Source of the DNA: Sapria himalayana
Taxonomy: Eukaryota > Streptophyta > Magnoliopsida > Malpighiales > Rafflesiaceae
Direction: 5' to 3'
Assembly: GCA_029783825.1 (NCBI GenBank)
Contig: JAREIK010005490.1
Location: forward strand, 24,379-88,378
DNA length: 64,000 nt
Shown one piece after another: positions 37,501 through 53,200 of this stretch; the first letter of the stretch is position 1, and each line of letters opens with the position of its first letter. The position numbers and the translations under genes are program-made. Under the pieces are notes generated by a model that was not told where the DNA came from, did not search any database, and saw nothing but the letters and a program-made list of their open reading frames with translations.

Positions 37501-40500
37501 ATAAATATATTGATTATTCTAACTAAATATTGAATTCACTTTTGAAAAAAATTTAAAAATTATTATATTTACAAAGGTTATAACCTTTGAAAATATCAAA
37601 AAATAATAAAAATAAATGTTTTGTTATTTTATTTTTTAAATAAAACCTATAAAACACTAAATTCATACACAATTAAATCAATAAACACACCCCGTAATAC
37701 CTAAATACATAAACCATTAAACTACTATATAATACATAATAATTAATAAATCTAATTTTAATTTCTATTTATTATAGTTTATATATTCATTTTTATATTT
37801 TATTAGTTTATTTTTATCGAAATATTTATTATAAAATAAATTATGAGTGTGACAGATATAATTAAAATAATTTAATTTTAATCAAAAAAAATATATACGC
37901 TTATAAAAGAAGTTAAAATTTAAAAATTAAAGATTATTATCCAGTAATATATTTTACTATAATTTTGAATCAATTTGGGTTTTGTAAATATCTTTTAATT
38001 AATATCTATCTTATTATTAATAGTTTATTAATTTAATTTTTAATCATTATTATAATATCTATCAATAAAATTATTTATATTGAATCTATATCATATATAA
38101 TTATTAATATTATTATAACTAAATATTATATTCGCATTTCAAAAAATTTTAAATATTATTATATTTTCAAAGGTTATAACCTATGAAAATGAGAAAAAAT
38201 TACAAAATTTTTTTTTGTTATTTTATTGATTAAATAAAACCAATAAACCACTAAATGCATAAAAACCTAAATCGCTAAACTCCTAAAAGACAAAACCTCT
38301 AAATACTTAAACTATTAAACTAGTATATATTAATAATAAATCATAAATATCATTTTAATTTTTATTTAGTATAATTTTAAATTTTTATTTTAATTAATTT
38401 TCAGTATATTTTTATAGAAATTTTAATAACAAAATAAATTATTAATATGACAGATCTAATTTAAATTAGACAGGAATACCCTAAATAATAAATAATAAAT
38501 CTCATCATTTTTAATTATAATTTTAAATATTCATTTTAATTATTTATTTGTTTATTTTTATATAAATATAAATTACAAATTAATTTATGTGTTACACAAA
38601 TATAATTTATGTAAATTATTTTTCATCAAAAAATTATAGATAAACTTTTTAAAAGAAAAAAAATTCAAAATAAATAATTATTATATAGTAATATATTTTG
38701 CTTTGCATCTGAATCATTTTTGGTTTAGTAATTATATTTTAATTGATATCTATCTTATTAATAATAGATTATTAAGTTATTTTTTCATTATTATTATAAT
38801 ATTTATCAATAAAATGTTTATATTGAATTTATATGATATATAAATATAATGATTATTATAACTAAATATTGTATTCACTTTTGAAAAAAATTTTAAAATT
38901 ATTAAAATTTCAAATGTTAAAACCTTTGGAAATGTGAAAGAATAAAAAAAATATTTTTTCTTTATTATTCTATTGTTTAAATAAAACCTATACACCACTA
39001 AATGCCTAAGCATTTAAATCACTAAACTATAAAAACTCGATACCTGTATATAGATAATCCTTTAAATCGGTATACACTAAATAATAATTAATAAATTTCA
39101 TTTTTATTTATTTTCATTATAATTTAAATAATTCATTTTTATTGTTTAGTTTTTTATTTTTATATATGTATTAATTATAAAATAAATTATGAGTTAAAAA
39201 TATAATTTATAAAAATTATTTTTAATCAAAAAATTGATAAGCTTATAAAAAGGATAAAAATTTAAAAACAAATAATTATTATTTAGTAATATATTTCGCT
39301 TTGATTTTGAATCATTTTAGGTTTTGATATTATATTTTAAGTAATATCAATCTTCTTCATAATAGAATTTTAATTTATTTTTGATAATTATTAGAATATC
39401 TATCAATAAAATTGTTTATATTGAATTTATATGATATATAATTATTATGATTATTATAAATAAATATAGTATTCATTTTTAAAAAAATTTAAAAATTATT
39501 ATATTTTCAAAGGTGAAAATCTTAAAAAATGAGAAAAAATAATAAAAATAAATTTTTAGTTATTTTATTTTTTAAATAAAACCATTAGACCATTAAATGC
39601 TTACTTACTTAAATTAGTAAGCTCATATACCCCGAAACCCCTTAAATAGATAACCATTTTAATATCTATATACTACTTAATAAATAATAAATCTCATTTT
39701 TATTTCTATTTATTATAATTTTAAATATTCATTTTAATTATTTATAGTTTAATTATTTAAAAAAAATAATTACGAAATAAATTTCGAGTAAGACAAATAT
39801 TATTTAAATATTTTATTTTTAATCAAAAAAATATAAGCTTATAAAAAGAAGGACAAATTTTAAAAATTAAATATTATTATTTAGTAATAAATTTTTATTT
39901 GATTTTGAATCATTTTGTGTTATGTAAATATATTTTAATATATATTTATATTATTAATAATAGAATAATAATTTAATTTTTGATCATTATTATAATTTCT
40001 ATCATTAAAATTATTTATATTGAATTTATATGATATATAATTAGTAAGATTAATATAATTATACATTGTATTCACATTTCAAAAAATTTTAAAAATTATT
40101 TTATTTTCAAAGATTATACCCTTTAAAAATTTGAAAAAATCAAAAAAATAATTTTAAATTTTTATTATATAAATTAAACCTATAAACGACTAAATGCCTA
40201 AAAACATAAATTGCTAAACTCCTAAACGATATAACTCCTAAATAATCAAACCATTAAACTGGTATACCATATATAATAAATCATAAATCTCATTTTAATT
40301 TGTATTCATTATTTTTAAATATTCATTTTAAATATTTATTAGTTTATTTTTTATAGAAATATCAATCACAAAATAAATAATGAGTGAGACAAATATAATT
40401 ATAATAATTTATTTTTAATCAAAAAAAAAAGCTTATATAAAGAAGTAAAAATTTAAAAACAAATTTTAATTTAGTGATTTATTTTACTTTGATTTTGAAT

Positions 40501-43500
40501 CATTATATATAGGTTTTGCAATTATATTTTAATTGAGATCAATATTATTAATAATAGTTTATTAATTTATTATTTGATCATTTTTATAATATTGAACAAT
40601 AAAATTACTTATATTCAATTAAAATGTCTTTAATTATTAAGTTATTATAACTAAATATTATATTTACATTTGAAAAGAATTTGAAAATTATTATATTTTC
40701 AAAGGTTATAACCTTCAAAATTGATAAAAATCACAAAAATAATTTTATATTATTTTATTATTTAAATAAAACTTAAAAACCACTAAATGCCTAAACATTT
40801 AAATCTATAAACTCCTAAACCCCAAAACCCCCTAAAATCTTAAACCATTAAACCTATATAACGTAAATAATAAATAATAAATCTCATTTTTATTTGTATT
40901 CATTATAATTTTAAATATTCATTTGATTTATTTTTTTGTTTATTTTTATAGAAATATTAATTACAAAATAAATAATGAGTGAGACAGATATAATTTAAAT
41001 AAATTAATTTTTATAAAAAAAAATAAGTTTATAAAAATAAACAAAATTTCAAAAATTTAAAATTTTATTTAGTAATATAATTTACTTTGATTTTGAATTA
41101 TTTTGGGTTCTGCAAATATATTTTAATTAATATCTATCTTATTAATAATAGGTTATTAATTTATTTTTGGATCACTTTTATAATATATTTTAATACATTT
41201 TTTATATTGAATCAACAACAAATATAATTATTAAGATTATTATAACTAAGTATTGTATTCATATTTTAGAACTATTAAAAAATTATTATATTTTTAAAGG
41301 TCATAACCTTTGAAAATCACGAAAATTCATAAAAATAAATTTTTTGTTATTTCATTGATGAAAAATAAATTCCTTAACCTATTTCATTAATAAACCCTAT
41401 AAACACGAAAATGTGTAAACATATAAATCAATAAACTCTTAACCCCAAAACCACAAAAAACTTAAACAATTAAATAGTTATACCCTAAATAATAAATCAA
41501 AATCTCATTTTTATTAGTATTCATTATAATTTTAAATATACATTTTAATTATTTATTAGTTTAATTTTATAGAAATATAAATTAAAAAATAAATTATTAG
41601 TGAGGGAAATATAATTTAAATAATTTATTTTTCATCAAAATATATAGGCTTATAAATGGATACAAAAATTTAAAAATTTAAAATTAATATTTAGTAAAAT
41701 ATTTCACTTTGATTTTGAGTCATTTTAGGTTTTGCAAATATATTTTAAATAATATTTATCTTATTTATAATTGGTTATTACTTTTTTATGATCATTATTA
41801 TAATAAATATCAATAAATAGTTTATATTGAATTTATATTATATATAATTATTGTGATTATTTTAACTTCATATTGTATTCACTTTTAAAAAAAAATTTAA
41901 AAATTATTATATTTTAAAAGATTATAACGTTCAAAAATGAGAAAAAATAACAAAAATAAATTTTTTGTTATTTTTATTTTATATAAAACCTATAAACCAC
42001 TAAATGACTAAATACTAAAATGACTTAACTCCTAAACACCGAAGCCCATAAATACTTAAAACATTAAATTAGTATAATCTTAATAATAAATCACAAATCT
42101 CAGTTTTATTAGTATTCATTATAAATTTAAATAGTCATTTTAATTATTTATCAGTTTATTTTATAGAAATATTAATTACAAAATAAATTATTAGTGCGAC
42201 AAATATAATTTAAATAATTTATTTTTCATAAAAAAAATGCACATAAAAAGAGGAAAAATTTTAAAAATAAAAAATTATTATTTAATAATATATCTTAATT
42301 TGATTTTGAATCATTTTCAATTTTACAATTATATTTTAATTTATATCATTCTTATAAATACAAGTTTATTAATTTATTTATTGATCATTATTATAATATC
42401 TATCAATAAAATTATTTATATTGAGTTTATATTATATATAATTATTAAGATTATTATTACTTCATATAATATTAACTTTTCAAAAAAAATTATAAATTAT
42501 TATATTTTAAAAGTTTATAACATTCAAAAATGAGAAAAAATAACAAAAATAATTTTTTTATTTTATTTTTTATATAAAACCTATAAACCACTAAATGACT
42601 AAATTCTAAAATGCCTAAACTACTAAACCCCGAAGCCCATAAATACTTAAAACATTAAATTAGTATAGTCAAAATAATAAATGAAAAATCTAATTTTTAT
42701 TAGTATTCATTATAATTATAATATTCAATTTAATTATTTATCAGTTTATTTTTATAGAAATATTAATAACAAAATAAATTATTAGTGCGACATATATAAT
42801 TTAAATAATTTATTTTTCATTAAAAAATGCTCATAAAAAAAGCAAATTTTTAATAATAAATAATTATTAATTATTAATATAACTTATTTTGATTTTGAAT
42901 CATTTTAGATCTTACAATTATTTTTTAATTTATATCATTCTTATAAATACTAGTTTATTAATTTATTTATTGATCATTATTATAATATCTATCAATAAAT
43001 TTATTTATATTGAGTTTACATTATATAATTATTAAGATTATTATAACTAAATATTATATTCACATTTAAAAAAATAAAAAATTATTATATTTTCAAAGGT
43101 TATAACCTTCAAAAATTAGAAAAAATCAAAAAATTAAATTTTTTGTTTTTTCATTCTTTAAATAAAAACAATAAATCACTGAAGTTCTGGACAATTAAAT
43201 CACTACACTCCTTAACCACAAAACACCTAAATACTTAAACCATTAAACAAGTATATCGTGAATAATAAATAATAAATCTCAATTTTATTTGTATTCATTA
43301 TAATTTTAAATATTCATTTTAATTATTTATTAGTTTATTATTATAGAATTATAAATTACAAAATAAATTATTAGTAAGACAAATAATTTTTAAATAAATT
43401 ATTTTTAATAACAAAAATATAAACTTATATAAAAAGCAAAACATAAAAAAAAATTATTATTTAGTAATATATTTTACTTTGATTTGAATAAATTTAGATT

Positions 43501-44707
43501 TTGCAAATACTTTTTAAATAATAACTATTTTATTAATAATAGTTTATTAATTTAATTTTTGATCATAATTATAATATCTAGCAATATAATTATTTATATT
43601 GAATTTAAATTAATTATAATTATGAAGATTATTATAAATAAATATTATATTTACATTTAAAAAAAATTTTAAAATTATTTATTTTCAAAGGATATAATCT
43701 TCATAAATTAGAAAATATAATAAAAATAAATTTTTTGCTATATCATTGTTTAAATAAAAATTATAAACCACTAATTTCCTAAACACTTAAACATCTAAAC
43801 TCCTACACACAAAAGCCCGTAAATACTTAAACCTTTAAACTCGTAAACCTTAAATATAATTTAAATAATTTATTAAAATATTAATTACAAAATAAATTAT
43901 GAGGGATACAAATATAATTTAAATAATTTATTTTTCATCAATAAAATATATAATTATATAAAAAGAATAAAAAACTAAAAAATAAAAATTATTATTTAGT
44001 AATAACAAAAATAATTTTTTTTATTTCATTGTTTAAACAAAACATATAAACCACTAAATGCCTAAAAACATAAATAACTAAAGTCCTAAATGACAAAACC
44101 TCTAAATACTTAAAATATTAAACTGCTATACAATAATAATAATAATTCATAAATCTAATTTTAATTTTTATTCAGTATAATTTTTAATTTTAATTTCAAT
44201 TATTTATCAGTTTATTTTTATTGAAATATTAATTACTAAATAAATTATTAGAGAGATAGATATAATTTAAAGTAAACTGGTATACCCTAAATAGTAAATA
44301 ATAAATCTCATTTTTTTCATTATAATTTTAAATATTCATTTTAATTATTTATTTGTTTAATTTTATATAAATATTAATTAAAAAATAAATTATGAGTTAG
44401 ACAAATATAATTTATATAAATTATTTTTAATCAAAAAAAATATAGATAAACTTATTAAAAGAAAAAAAATTAAAAAAAACATTATTATATAGTAATATAA
44501 TTTGCTTTGCTTCTGAATCATTATAAGTTTTGTAATTATATTTTAATTGATATCTATCTTATTAATAATAGATTATTAATTTATTTTTTGATCATTATTA
44601 GAATATTTATCAATAGTATTATTTATATTGAATTTATATGATATATAAAATTATTAATTATTATAACTAAATATTGAATTCACATTTGAAAAAAAATTAA
44701 AAATTAT

Positions 44708-44741
44708 TATATTTTCAAAGGTTATAACCTTTGAAAATATA
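44708..44741. repeat. Perfect 34-bp palindrome in satellite monomer
   Basis: Same 17-base half-site as at 31507-31540 (TATATTTTCAAAGGTTA), again perfect and without spacer. Confidence 0.95.
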
Positions 44742-47194
44742 AAAAAATAATAAAAATAAATATTTTGTTATTTTAATTTTGTAATAAAACCTATAAACCA
44801 CTAAATGCATACACAGTTAAATCCGTAAACTCCTAATGCCCGTAATGCCTAAATACATAAACCATTAAACTACTATATACTACTTAATAATTAAAAAATC
44901 TAATTTTTATTTCTATTTATTATAATTTTAAATATTTATTTAATTATTTATTAGTTTATTTTTAAAGAAATATATATTATAAAATAAAGTATGAGTGCGA
45001 CAAATATAATTTTAATAATTTATTTGTATTCAACTTATAATTTTAAATATTCATTTTAATTATTTATTAGTTTATTTTTATAGAATTATAATTTACAAAA
45101 TATATTATGAGGAAGACAAATATTATTTAAATAATATACTTCTAAGAACAAAAAATATAAACTTATAAAAAGAAGCAAAACATCAAAAACATTATTATTT
45201 AGTAATTTATTTTACTTTGATTTTGAATAAATTTAGGTTTTGCAAATATATTTTAAATATCTATCTTATTTATAATTGTTTATTAATTTATTTTTTGATC
45301 ATTAATATAATATCTATCAATATAATTTTTTATATTGAATTTATATGATATATAATTATTATTTTCATCATAACTAAATATAGTATTCACATTTAAAAAA
45401 ATTTAAAAATTTAAAAATTTTTATATTTTCAAAGGTTATAACCTTCAAAAATGAGAAAAAATAAAAAAAATAATTTTTTTGTTATATCATTGTTTAAATA
45501 AAAGTTATAAACCATTTAATACATTAACACATAAATCTCTAAACGCCTAAACCCTGAAGCCCCTATATACTTAAACCTTTAAACTCAAAAAATATATATA
45601 ATTTATACCATTAAAATACCTTAAATATAATTAAAATAATTTATAGAAATATTAATTACAAAATAAATTATGAGTGATACAAATATAATTTAAATAATTT
45701 TTGTTTATCAAAAAAATATATAATCTTATAAAATGAGGCAAAAACTAAAAAACAAAAATTTTTATTTAGTAATAAATTTACTTTGATTTTTAATCAATTT
45801 AGTTTTTGTAATTAAATTTTAATTTATATCTATCATATTAATAATAGTTTATTAATTTATTTTTTGAAAATTGATATAATATCTATCAATAAAATTGTTT
45901 ATATTTAGTTTATATTATAAATTGTTATAATAATAATTATTACTAAATATTTATTATATTCACATTTTTAAAAAATTTTAAAATTAATATCTTTTCAATG
46001 GTTATAATCTTTGAAAATTTGAAAAAATATCACAAATAATTTATTTGTTATTTCATTATTTAAATAAAACCTATAAACCATTAATTTCCTAAATACTTAA
46101 ATGAATAACTTGTAAATCTCGAAAACTCTAAATAAATAATTTTTTTAATCAGATATATCCTAAATAATAAACAATAAATCTCATTTTTATTTTTTCATTA
46201 TAATTTTAAATATTCATTTTAATTAATTATTTGTATATTTTTATATAAATATTAATTACAAAATAAATTATGAGTTACACAATTATAATTTATATAAATT
46301 AATTTTCAACAAAAAATATATATAAACTTAATAAAAGAAGATAAAAATTAAAAACAAAAAAATATTATATAGTAATATATTTTGCTTTGTTTCTGAATCA
46401 TTTTAGGTTTTGTAATCATATTTTAATTGATATCTATCTTATTAATAAAAGATTATTAATTTATTTTTTAATCATTATTAGATATTTATCAATAAAAATG
46501 TTTATATTGAATTTATATGATATATAAATTTAATAAATTTTATAAATTTTATAAGTTTTATAACTAAATATTGTATTCTATTTTGAAAAAAGTTTTAAAA
46601 TTTTTATATTTTCAGAGATTATAAACTTTGAACATGTGAAAAAATAAAAAAAATATTTTTTTGTTATTTCATTATTTAAATAAAACCTATAAATCATTAA
46701 ATGCCTAAACACTTAAATCACTAAACTATAAATTCATGATACCCCTATATAGATAATTGTTTAAACCAGTATAACCTAAATAATAATTAATTAATCTCAT
46801 TTTTATTTGTTTAGTTTATAATTTAAAAAATTCATTTTGATTGTTAAGTTTTTTATTTATATATATATATTAATTATAAAATAATTTGACTTAAAATTAT
46901 AATTTATAAAAATAATTTTTCATCAAAAAATAGATAAGCTTTTAAAAATAATAAATTTTTAAAAACAAATAATTATTATTAAGTAATATATTTTGCTTTT
47001 CTTTTGAATCATTTTAGGTTTTGATATTATATTTTAAGTAATATCAATCTTATTCATAATAGATTTTTAATTTATTTTTTGATAATTATTAGAATATCTA
47101 TCAATAAAATTGTTAATATTCAATTTATTATATATAATTATTATGATTATTATAAATAAATATTTATTCACTTTAAAAAAAATTTAAAAATTAT

Positions 47195-47260
47195 GATATT
47201 TTCAAAGGTATTTTTATTGATAGATACAATATAAACAATTATATTGATAGATATTGTATT
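47195..47260. other. Second satellite orientation switch (head-to-head junction)
   Basis: Reverse satellite runs into half of the monomer dyad (ATATTTTCAAAGGT, ending at 47209). It is then followed not by the other half but by ATTTTTATTGATAG, which belongs to a forward monomer about 100 bp past its own dyad. Near the joint, TATTGATAGATA occurs twice and flanks an ACAATAT...ATATTGT inverted pair. Left-arm ATCTATCAATAAAATTG and right-arm CAATTATATTGATAGAT can pair, so a fold-back is possible. Confidence 0.8.
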
Positions 47261-50200
47261 AATGATCAACAAATAAATTAATAAACTACTATTAATAAGA
47301 TAGATATTTTTTAAAATATATTTGCAAAGCATAAATTTATTCAAAATCAAAGTAAAATAAAAATAAAATATATTACAAAATAATAAATTTTTTTTTTTAA
47401 AATTTTGCCTCTTTTTATAAGCATATATATTTTTTTGATAAAAAATAAATTATTTATAATAGATCTGTCTAACTAATAATTTATTTTATAATTAATATTT
47501 CTATAAAAATAAACTGATAAATAATTAAAATAAAAATTTAAAATTACACATAATAAAAATTAAAATGAGATTTATGATTTAATTTTAATGTATACCAATT
47601 TAATAGTTTAAGTATTTAGAAGTTTTGTCGTTTAGGAGTTTAGAAATTTATGTTTTTAGGCATTAGTGGCTTATAGGTTTTATTTAAACAATAAAAAAAC
47701 AAAAAAAAATTTGTAATTGTTTGTCATTTTCATTGGTTATAACCTTTGAAAATATAATAATATTTAAAATTTTTTGAAATGTGAATATAGTATTTAGTTA
47801 TAATAATTTTATTAATTATATATCATATAAATTCAATATAAACAATTTTATTGATAGATATTATAATAATGATCAAAAATTAAATCAATAAACTATTAAA
47901 AATAAGATAGATATTAATTAAAAAATATTTACAAAACCCAAATTGATTCAAAATTAAAGTAAAATATATTACTGGATACTAATTTTTAATTTTTAAAATT
48001 TTATTTCTTTTATAAGCGTATATTTTTTTTTGATTAAAAATAAATTATTTAAATTATATTTGTCGCACTCATAATTTATTTTGTAATAATTATTTCTATA
48101 AAATAAACTTATAAATTATTATAATGAATATTTAAAATAATAATAAATTGAAATAAAAATTAGATTTCTTAATTATTAAGTAGTATAAAGCAGTTTAATG
48201 GTTTATGTATTTAGGCATTACGGGCCTTAGAAGTTTACTGATTTTACGATGTATGCATGTAGTGGTTTATAGGTTTTATTTAAAAATTAGAATAACAAAA
48301 TATTTGTTTTATTATTTTTTGATATATTCAAAGGTTATAACATTTGAAAATATAATAATTTATAAATTTTTTTCAAATGTGAATTCAATATTTAGGTATA
48401 ATAATCATTATATTTATATATAATATAAATTCAATATAAACAATATTATTGATAAATATTCTAAAAATGATTAAAAAATAAATTAATAATCAATTATTAA
48501 TAAGATAGATATCAATTAAAATATAATATAAAAACTTAAAATGATTCAGAAGAAATCAAAAATTATTTTTGATATTTTTTCACATTTTCAAAGGTTAATA
48601 CAATATTTAGTAATAATAATCATTATAATTATATATAATATAAACTAAATATAAACAATTTGATTCATAGATATGTTATCAATTATCAAAAAATAAATTA
48701 ATATGTTATTATTATAAAGATTGATATATATTAAAATATAATTGCAAAACCTAAAATTATTCAAAATCCAAGTAAAATTTATTACTAAATAATAATTTTT
48801 GTTTTTTAGTTTTTGCTTCTTTTTATTAGCTTATATATTTTTTTGGTGAAAAATAAATTATTTAAATTATTTTAGTATAATTCATAATTTAATTTGTAAT
48901 TAATATTTTAATAAAATATTTAAATTATATTTAAGGCTTACGAGTTTAAAGTTTTAAGTATTTAGGGGCTTTTGTATTTATGTGTTTAGATGTTTAAGAG
49001 TTTGGGCATTTAGTTGTTTATAAGTTTTATTTAAACAATGATATAGCAAAAAATTTATTTATGTTATTTTTTCTAATTTTTAAAGATTATATCCTTTGTT
49101 AAATATAATAATTTTTAAATTTTTTTCAAACGTAAATATAATATTTATTTATATTATTTTCATAATTATAATTCATTTAAATTCAATATAAATAATTATA
49201 TTGCTAGATATTATAATTATGATCAAAAAGTAAATTAATAAACTATTATTAATAAAATAGTTATTATTCAATAAGTATTTGCAAAATCTAAATTTATTCA
49301 AATCAAAGTAAAATATATTACTAAATAATAATTTTTTTTAATGTTTTGTTTTTTTATAACTTTATATTTTTGGTATTAAAAATAAATTATTTAAATTATA
49401 TTTGTCTTACTCATAATTTATTTTGTAATTTATAATTCTATAATAATAAACTACTAAATAAATAAAATGAATATTTAAAATTATTATGAATACAAATAAA
49501 ATTGAGGTCTATTATTTATTATTCAAGATATACCGGTTTAATGGTTTAAGTATTTAGGTGTTTTGTGGTTCAGGAGTTTAGTGAGTCAATTGTTTAGACC
49601 TTTAGTGATTTATAGTTTTTTTTAAGAATGAAAAAACAAAAAATTTAATTTTTTGATTTTTTTAAATTTTTGAAGGTTGTAACCTTTGAAAATATAATAA
49701 TATTTAATTTTTTTTAAATGTGAATATAATATTTAGTAATAATAATTTTAATAATTATATATAATGTAAACTCAATATAAAAAATTTTTTTGATAGATAT
49801 TATAATAATGATCAATATATAAATTAATAAACTTGTATTTATAAGAATGATATAAATTAAAATATAATTGTAAAATCTAAAATGATTCAAAATCAAAATA
49901 AGATATATTATTAATTAATAATTTTTTGTTTTTAAAAATTTGCCTCTTTTTATGAGCATTTTTTTGATTTAAAAAGATTTTTTTTAATTATATATGTCGC
50001 ACTAATAATTTATTTTAAAATTAATATTTCTATAAAAATAAACTGATAAATAATTAAAATGAATATTTAAAATTATATTGAATACTAATAAAACTGAGAT
50101 TTATGATTTATTATTTAGACTATACTAATTTAATGTTTTAAGTTTTATGGGCTTCGGGGTTTTGGAGTTTAGTCATTTTAGTATTTAGTCATTTAGTGGT

Positions 50201-53200
50201 TTATAGGTTTTATATAAAAAATAAAATCACAAAAAATTTATCTTTGTTATTTTTTCTGATTTTTGAAGGTTATAACATTTGAAAATATAATAATTTTTAA
50301 ATTTTTTTTTGAAAAGTGAATACAATATGAATTTATAATATTCATAATAATTATATATCATATAAATTAAATATAAACTATTTATTGATATTTATTATAA
50401 TAATGATCATAAAAAAGTAATAACCAATTATTAATAAGATAAATATTGTTTAAAATATATTTGTAAAACCTAAAATGACTCAAAATCAAAGTGAAATATT
50501 TTACTAAATATAAATTTTAAATTTTTAAATTCTTGTATCCATTTATAAGCCAATATATTTTGATGAAAAATAAATTTTTAAAATTATATTTACCTGACTA
50601 ATAATTTATTTTTTAATTTATATTTCTATAAAATTAAACTAATAAATAATTAAAATGTATATTAAACATTATAATGAATACTAATAAAAATGAGATTTAT
50701 TATTTATTATTTAGGGTATAACTATTTAATTGTTTAAGTTTTTTGTGGTTTTGGGGTTAATGAGTTTATTAATTTATATATTTACACATTTTCGTGTTTA
50801 TAGGTTTTATTTAATCAATGAAATAACAAAAAATTTATTTTTATGAATTTTCATGATTTTCAAAGTTAAGACCTTTACAAATATAATAACTTTTTAATAG
50901 TTCTAAAATATGAATAAAAATACTTTTTTATAATAATCTTAATAATTATATTTGTTTTATATTCAATATAAAAAATGTATTAATATATATTATTATAATA
51001 ATCAAAAAATAAATTAATAAACTATTATTAATAAGATAGATATTAATTAAAATATATTTGCAGAACTCAAAATAATTCAAAATCAATGTAAATTATATTA
51101 TCAAATAAAATTTTAAAATTTTGAAATTTTGTTTATTTTTATAAGCTTATTTTTTTTTCATAAAAAAAATTATTTAAATTATATCTTTCTCACTCATTAT
51201 TTATTTTGTAATTAATATTTCTATAAAAATAAACTAAAAAATAATTAAAATGAATATTTAAAATTATAATGAATACAAATAAAAATGAGATTTATTATTA
51301 ATTATTTAAGTTATATAGGTTTAATGGTTTAAGTATTTAGGGCATTTTGGGGTTTAGGAGTCTAGATATTTAAATGTTTGGCATTTAGTGGTTTATAAGT
51401 TTTATTTAAATAATAAAATAATAAAAAATTATTTTTGTGATTTTTTATCATTTTAGAAGGTTATAACCATGGAAAATATAATAAGTTTTAAATTTTTTTT
51501 CTAATGTAAATATAAAATTTAGTATAATAACTTAATAATAAAAATATATTTTAATAGAATATAAGTTATTTTATTGTTCGATATTATAAAAATGATAAAA
51601 TAATAAATTAATAAACTATTATTAATAAGATTGATCACAATTAAAATATAATTGCGAAACCTATATATAATGATTCAAAATCAAAGTAAAATATATTACT
51701 AAATAATAATTTTTTGTTTTTAAATTTTTACTTCTTTATATAAGCTTATTTTTTTTAATTAAAAATAAATTATTAAAATTATATTTGTCTCACTCATTAT
51801 TTATTTTTTCATTGATATTTCTATAAAAAATAAACTAATAAATAACTAAAATGAATATTTAAAATTATAATGAAAACAAATTAAAATGAGATTTATGATT
51901 TATTATATATGCTATACCAGTTTAATGGATTGATTACTTAAGAGTTTTGTCATTTACGAGTTTAGCAATTTATGTTTTTTGGCATTTAGTGTTTTATAGG
52001 TTTTATTTATATAATAAAAATTTAAAATTCTTTTTTTTATTTTTTCTGATTTTCAGATGTTATAACTTTGAAAATAAAATAATTTTTAAAATTTTTTGAA
52101 ATGTGAATACAATGTATAATTATATTAATCTTACTAATTCTATTTCTTATAAATTCAATATAAATAATTTTAATGATAGATATTATAATAATGATTAATA
52201 TTTAAATTAATAAACTATTATTAATAATATAAATATTAATTAAAATATATTTACATAACACAAAATGATTCAAAATCAAATCAAAATATATTACTAAATA
52301 ATAATATTTAATTTTTAAAATTTTCTATCGTTTTATAACTTATATTTTTTTTATTATAATAAATTATTTAAATAATATGTCTCACTCGAAATACATAATC
52401 AATTATTAATAAGATAGATATCAATAAAAATATAATTACAAAACCTTAAATAATTCATAATGCAGAGCAAAATATATTACAATATAATTATTTTTTGTTT
52501 TTAATTTTTTTTTTATTTTAAAAAGTTTATCTATATTTTTTGATTAAAATAATATATATAAATTATATTTGTCTAACTCATAATTTATTTTGTAATTAAT
52601 ATTTATATAAAAATAAACAAATAAATAATTAAAATGAATATTTAAAATTATAATAAAAAAAATAATGAGATTTATTATTTATTATTTAGGGATACCGGTT
52701 TAATTTAAATTAGATCTGTCTAACTAATATTTTATTTTGTAATTAATATTTCTATAAAATAAATTGAAATAATTAAAATAAAAATTTAAAATTATACTGA
52801 ATAAAAATTAAAATGAGATTTATGATTTATTATTAATGCATACCAGTTTAATGATTAGAGTATTTAGAGGTTTCGTCGTTAGGAATTTAGCGATTTATGT
52901 TTAGGCTTTTAGTGATTTATAGGTTTTATTTAAAAAAATAAAATAATAAAAAAATTTTCTTTAATTTTTTATCATTTTCATAGGTTATAACATTTAAAAA
53001 TATAATAATATTTAAAATTTTTTGAAATTTTTATACAATATTTTGTTATAATAATATTAAGAATTATATATCATATAAATTTAATATAAATAATTTTATT
53101 GATAGTTATTATAATAATGATCAAAAATGAAATTTATTAACTATTAATATTAAGATATATATTAATTTAAAAATATTTACAAAACCCAAATTGATTCAAA

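Larger units (their letters stand above)
30262..47209 (-). repeat. Satellite array, reverse block 2c
   Basis: Reverse satellite resumes in the A-prime monomer right after hAT-2, with the same private variants as at hAT-1 and hAT-3 (ATGCATATAAAGTT, CTATTTTTTATTGCT). Approximate box order: A-prime 30262, C 30850, B 31070, A 31570, C 32180, E 32780, D 33370, C 33910, E 34500, D 35050, K 35690, A 36300, C 36900, B 37130, A 37640, C 38240, B 38470, J 38990, L 39580, I 40190, H 40780, G 41400, F 42000, F 42590, E 43170, D 43750, C 44050, B 44270, A 44800, D 45500, K 46070, J 46690. The L-I-H-G run here lies 18.3 kb from the one at 21310, and the difference includes hAT-2. The block ends at a half dyad (ATATTTTCAAAGGT). 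No gene seen. Confidence 0.88.
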
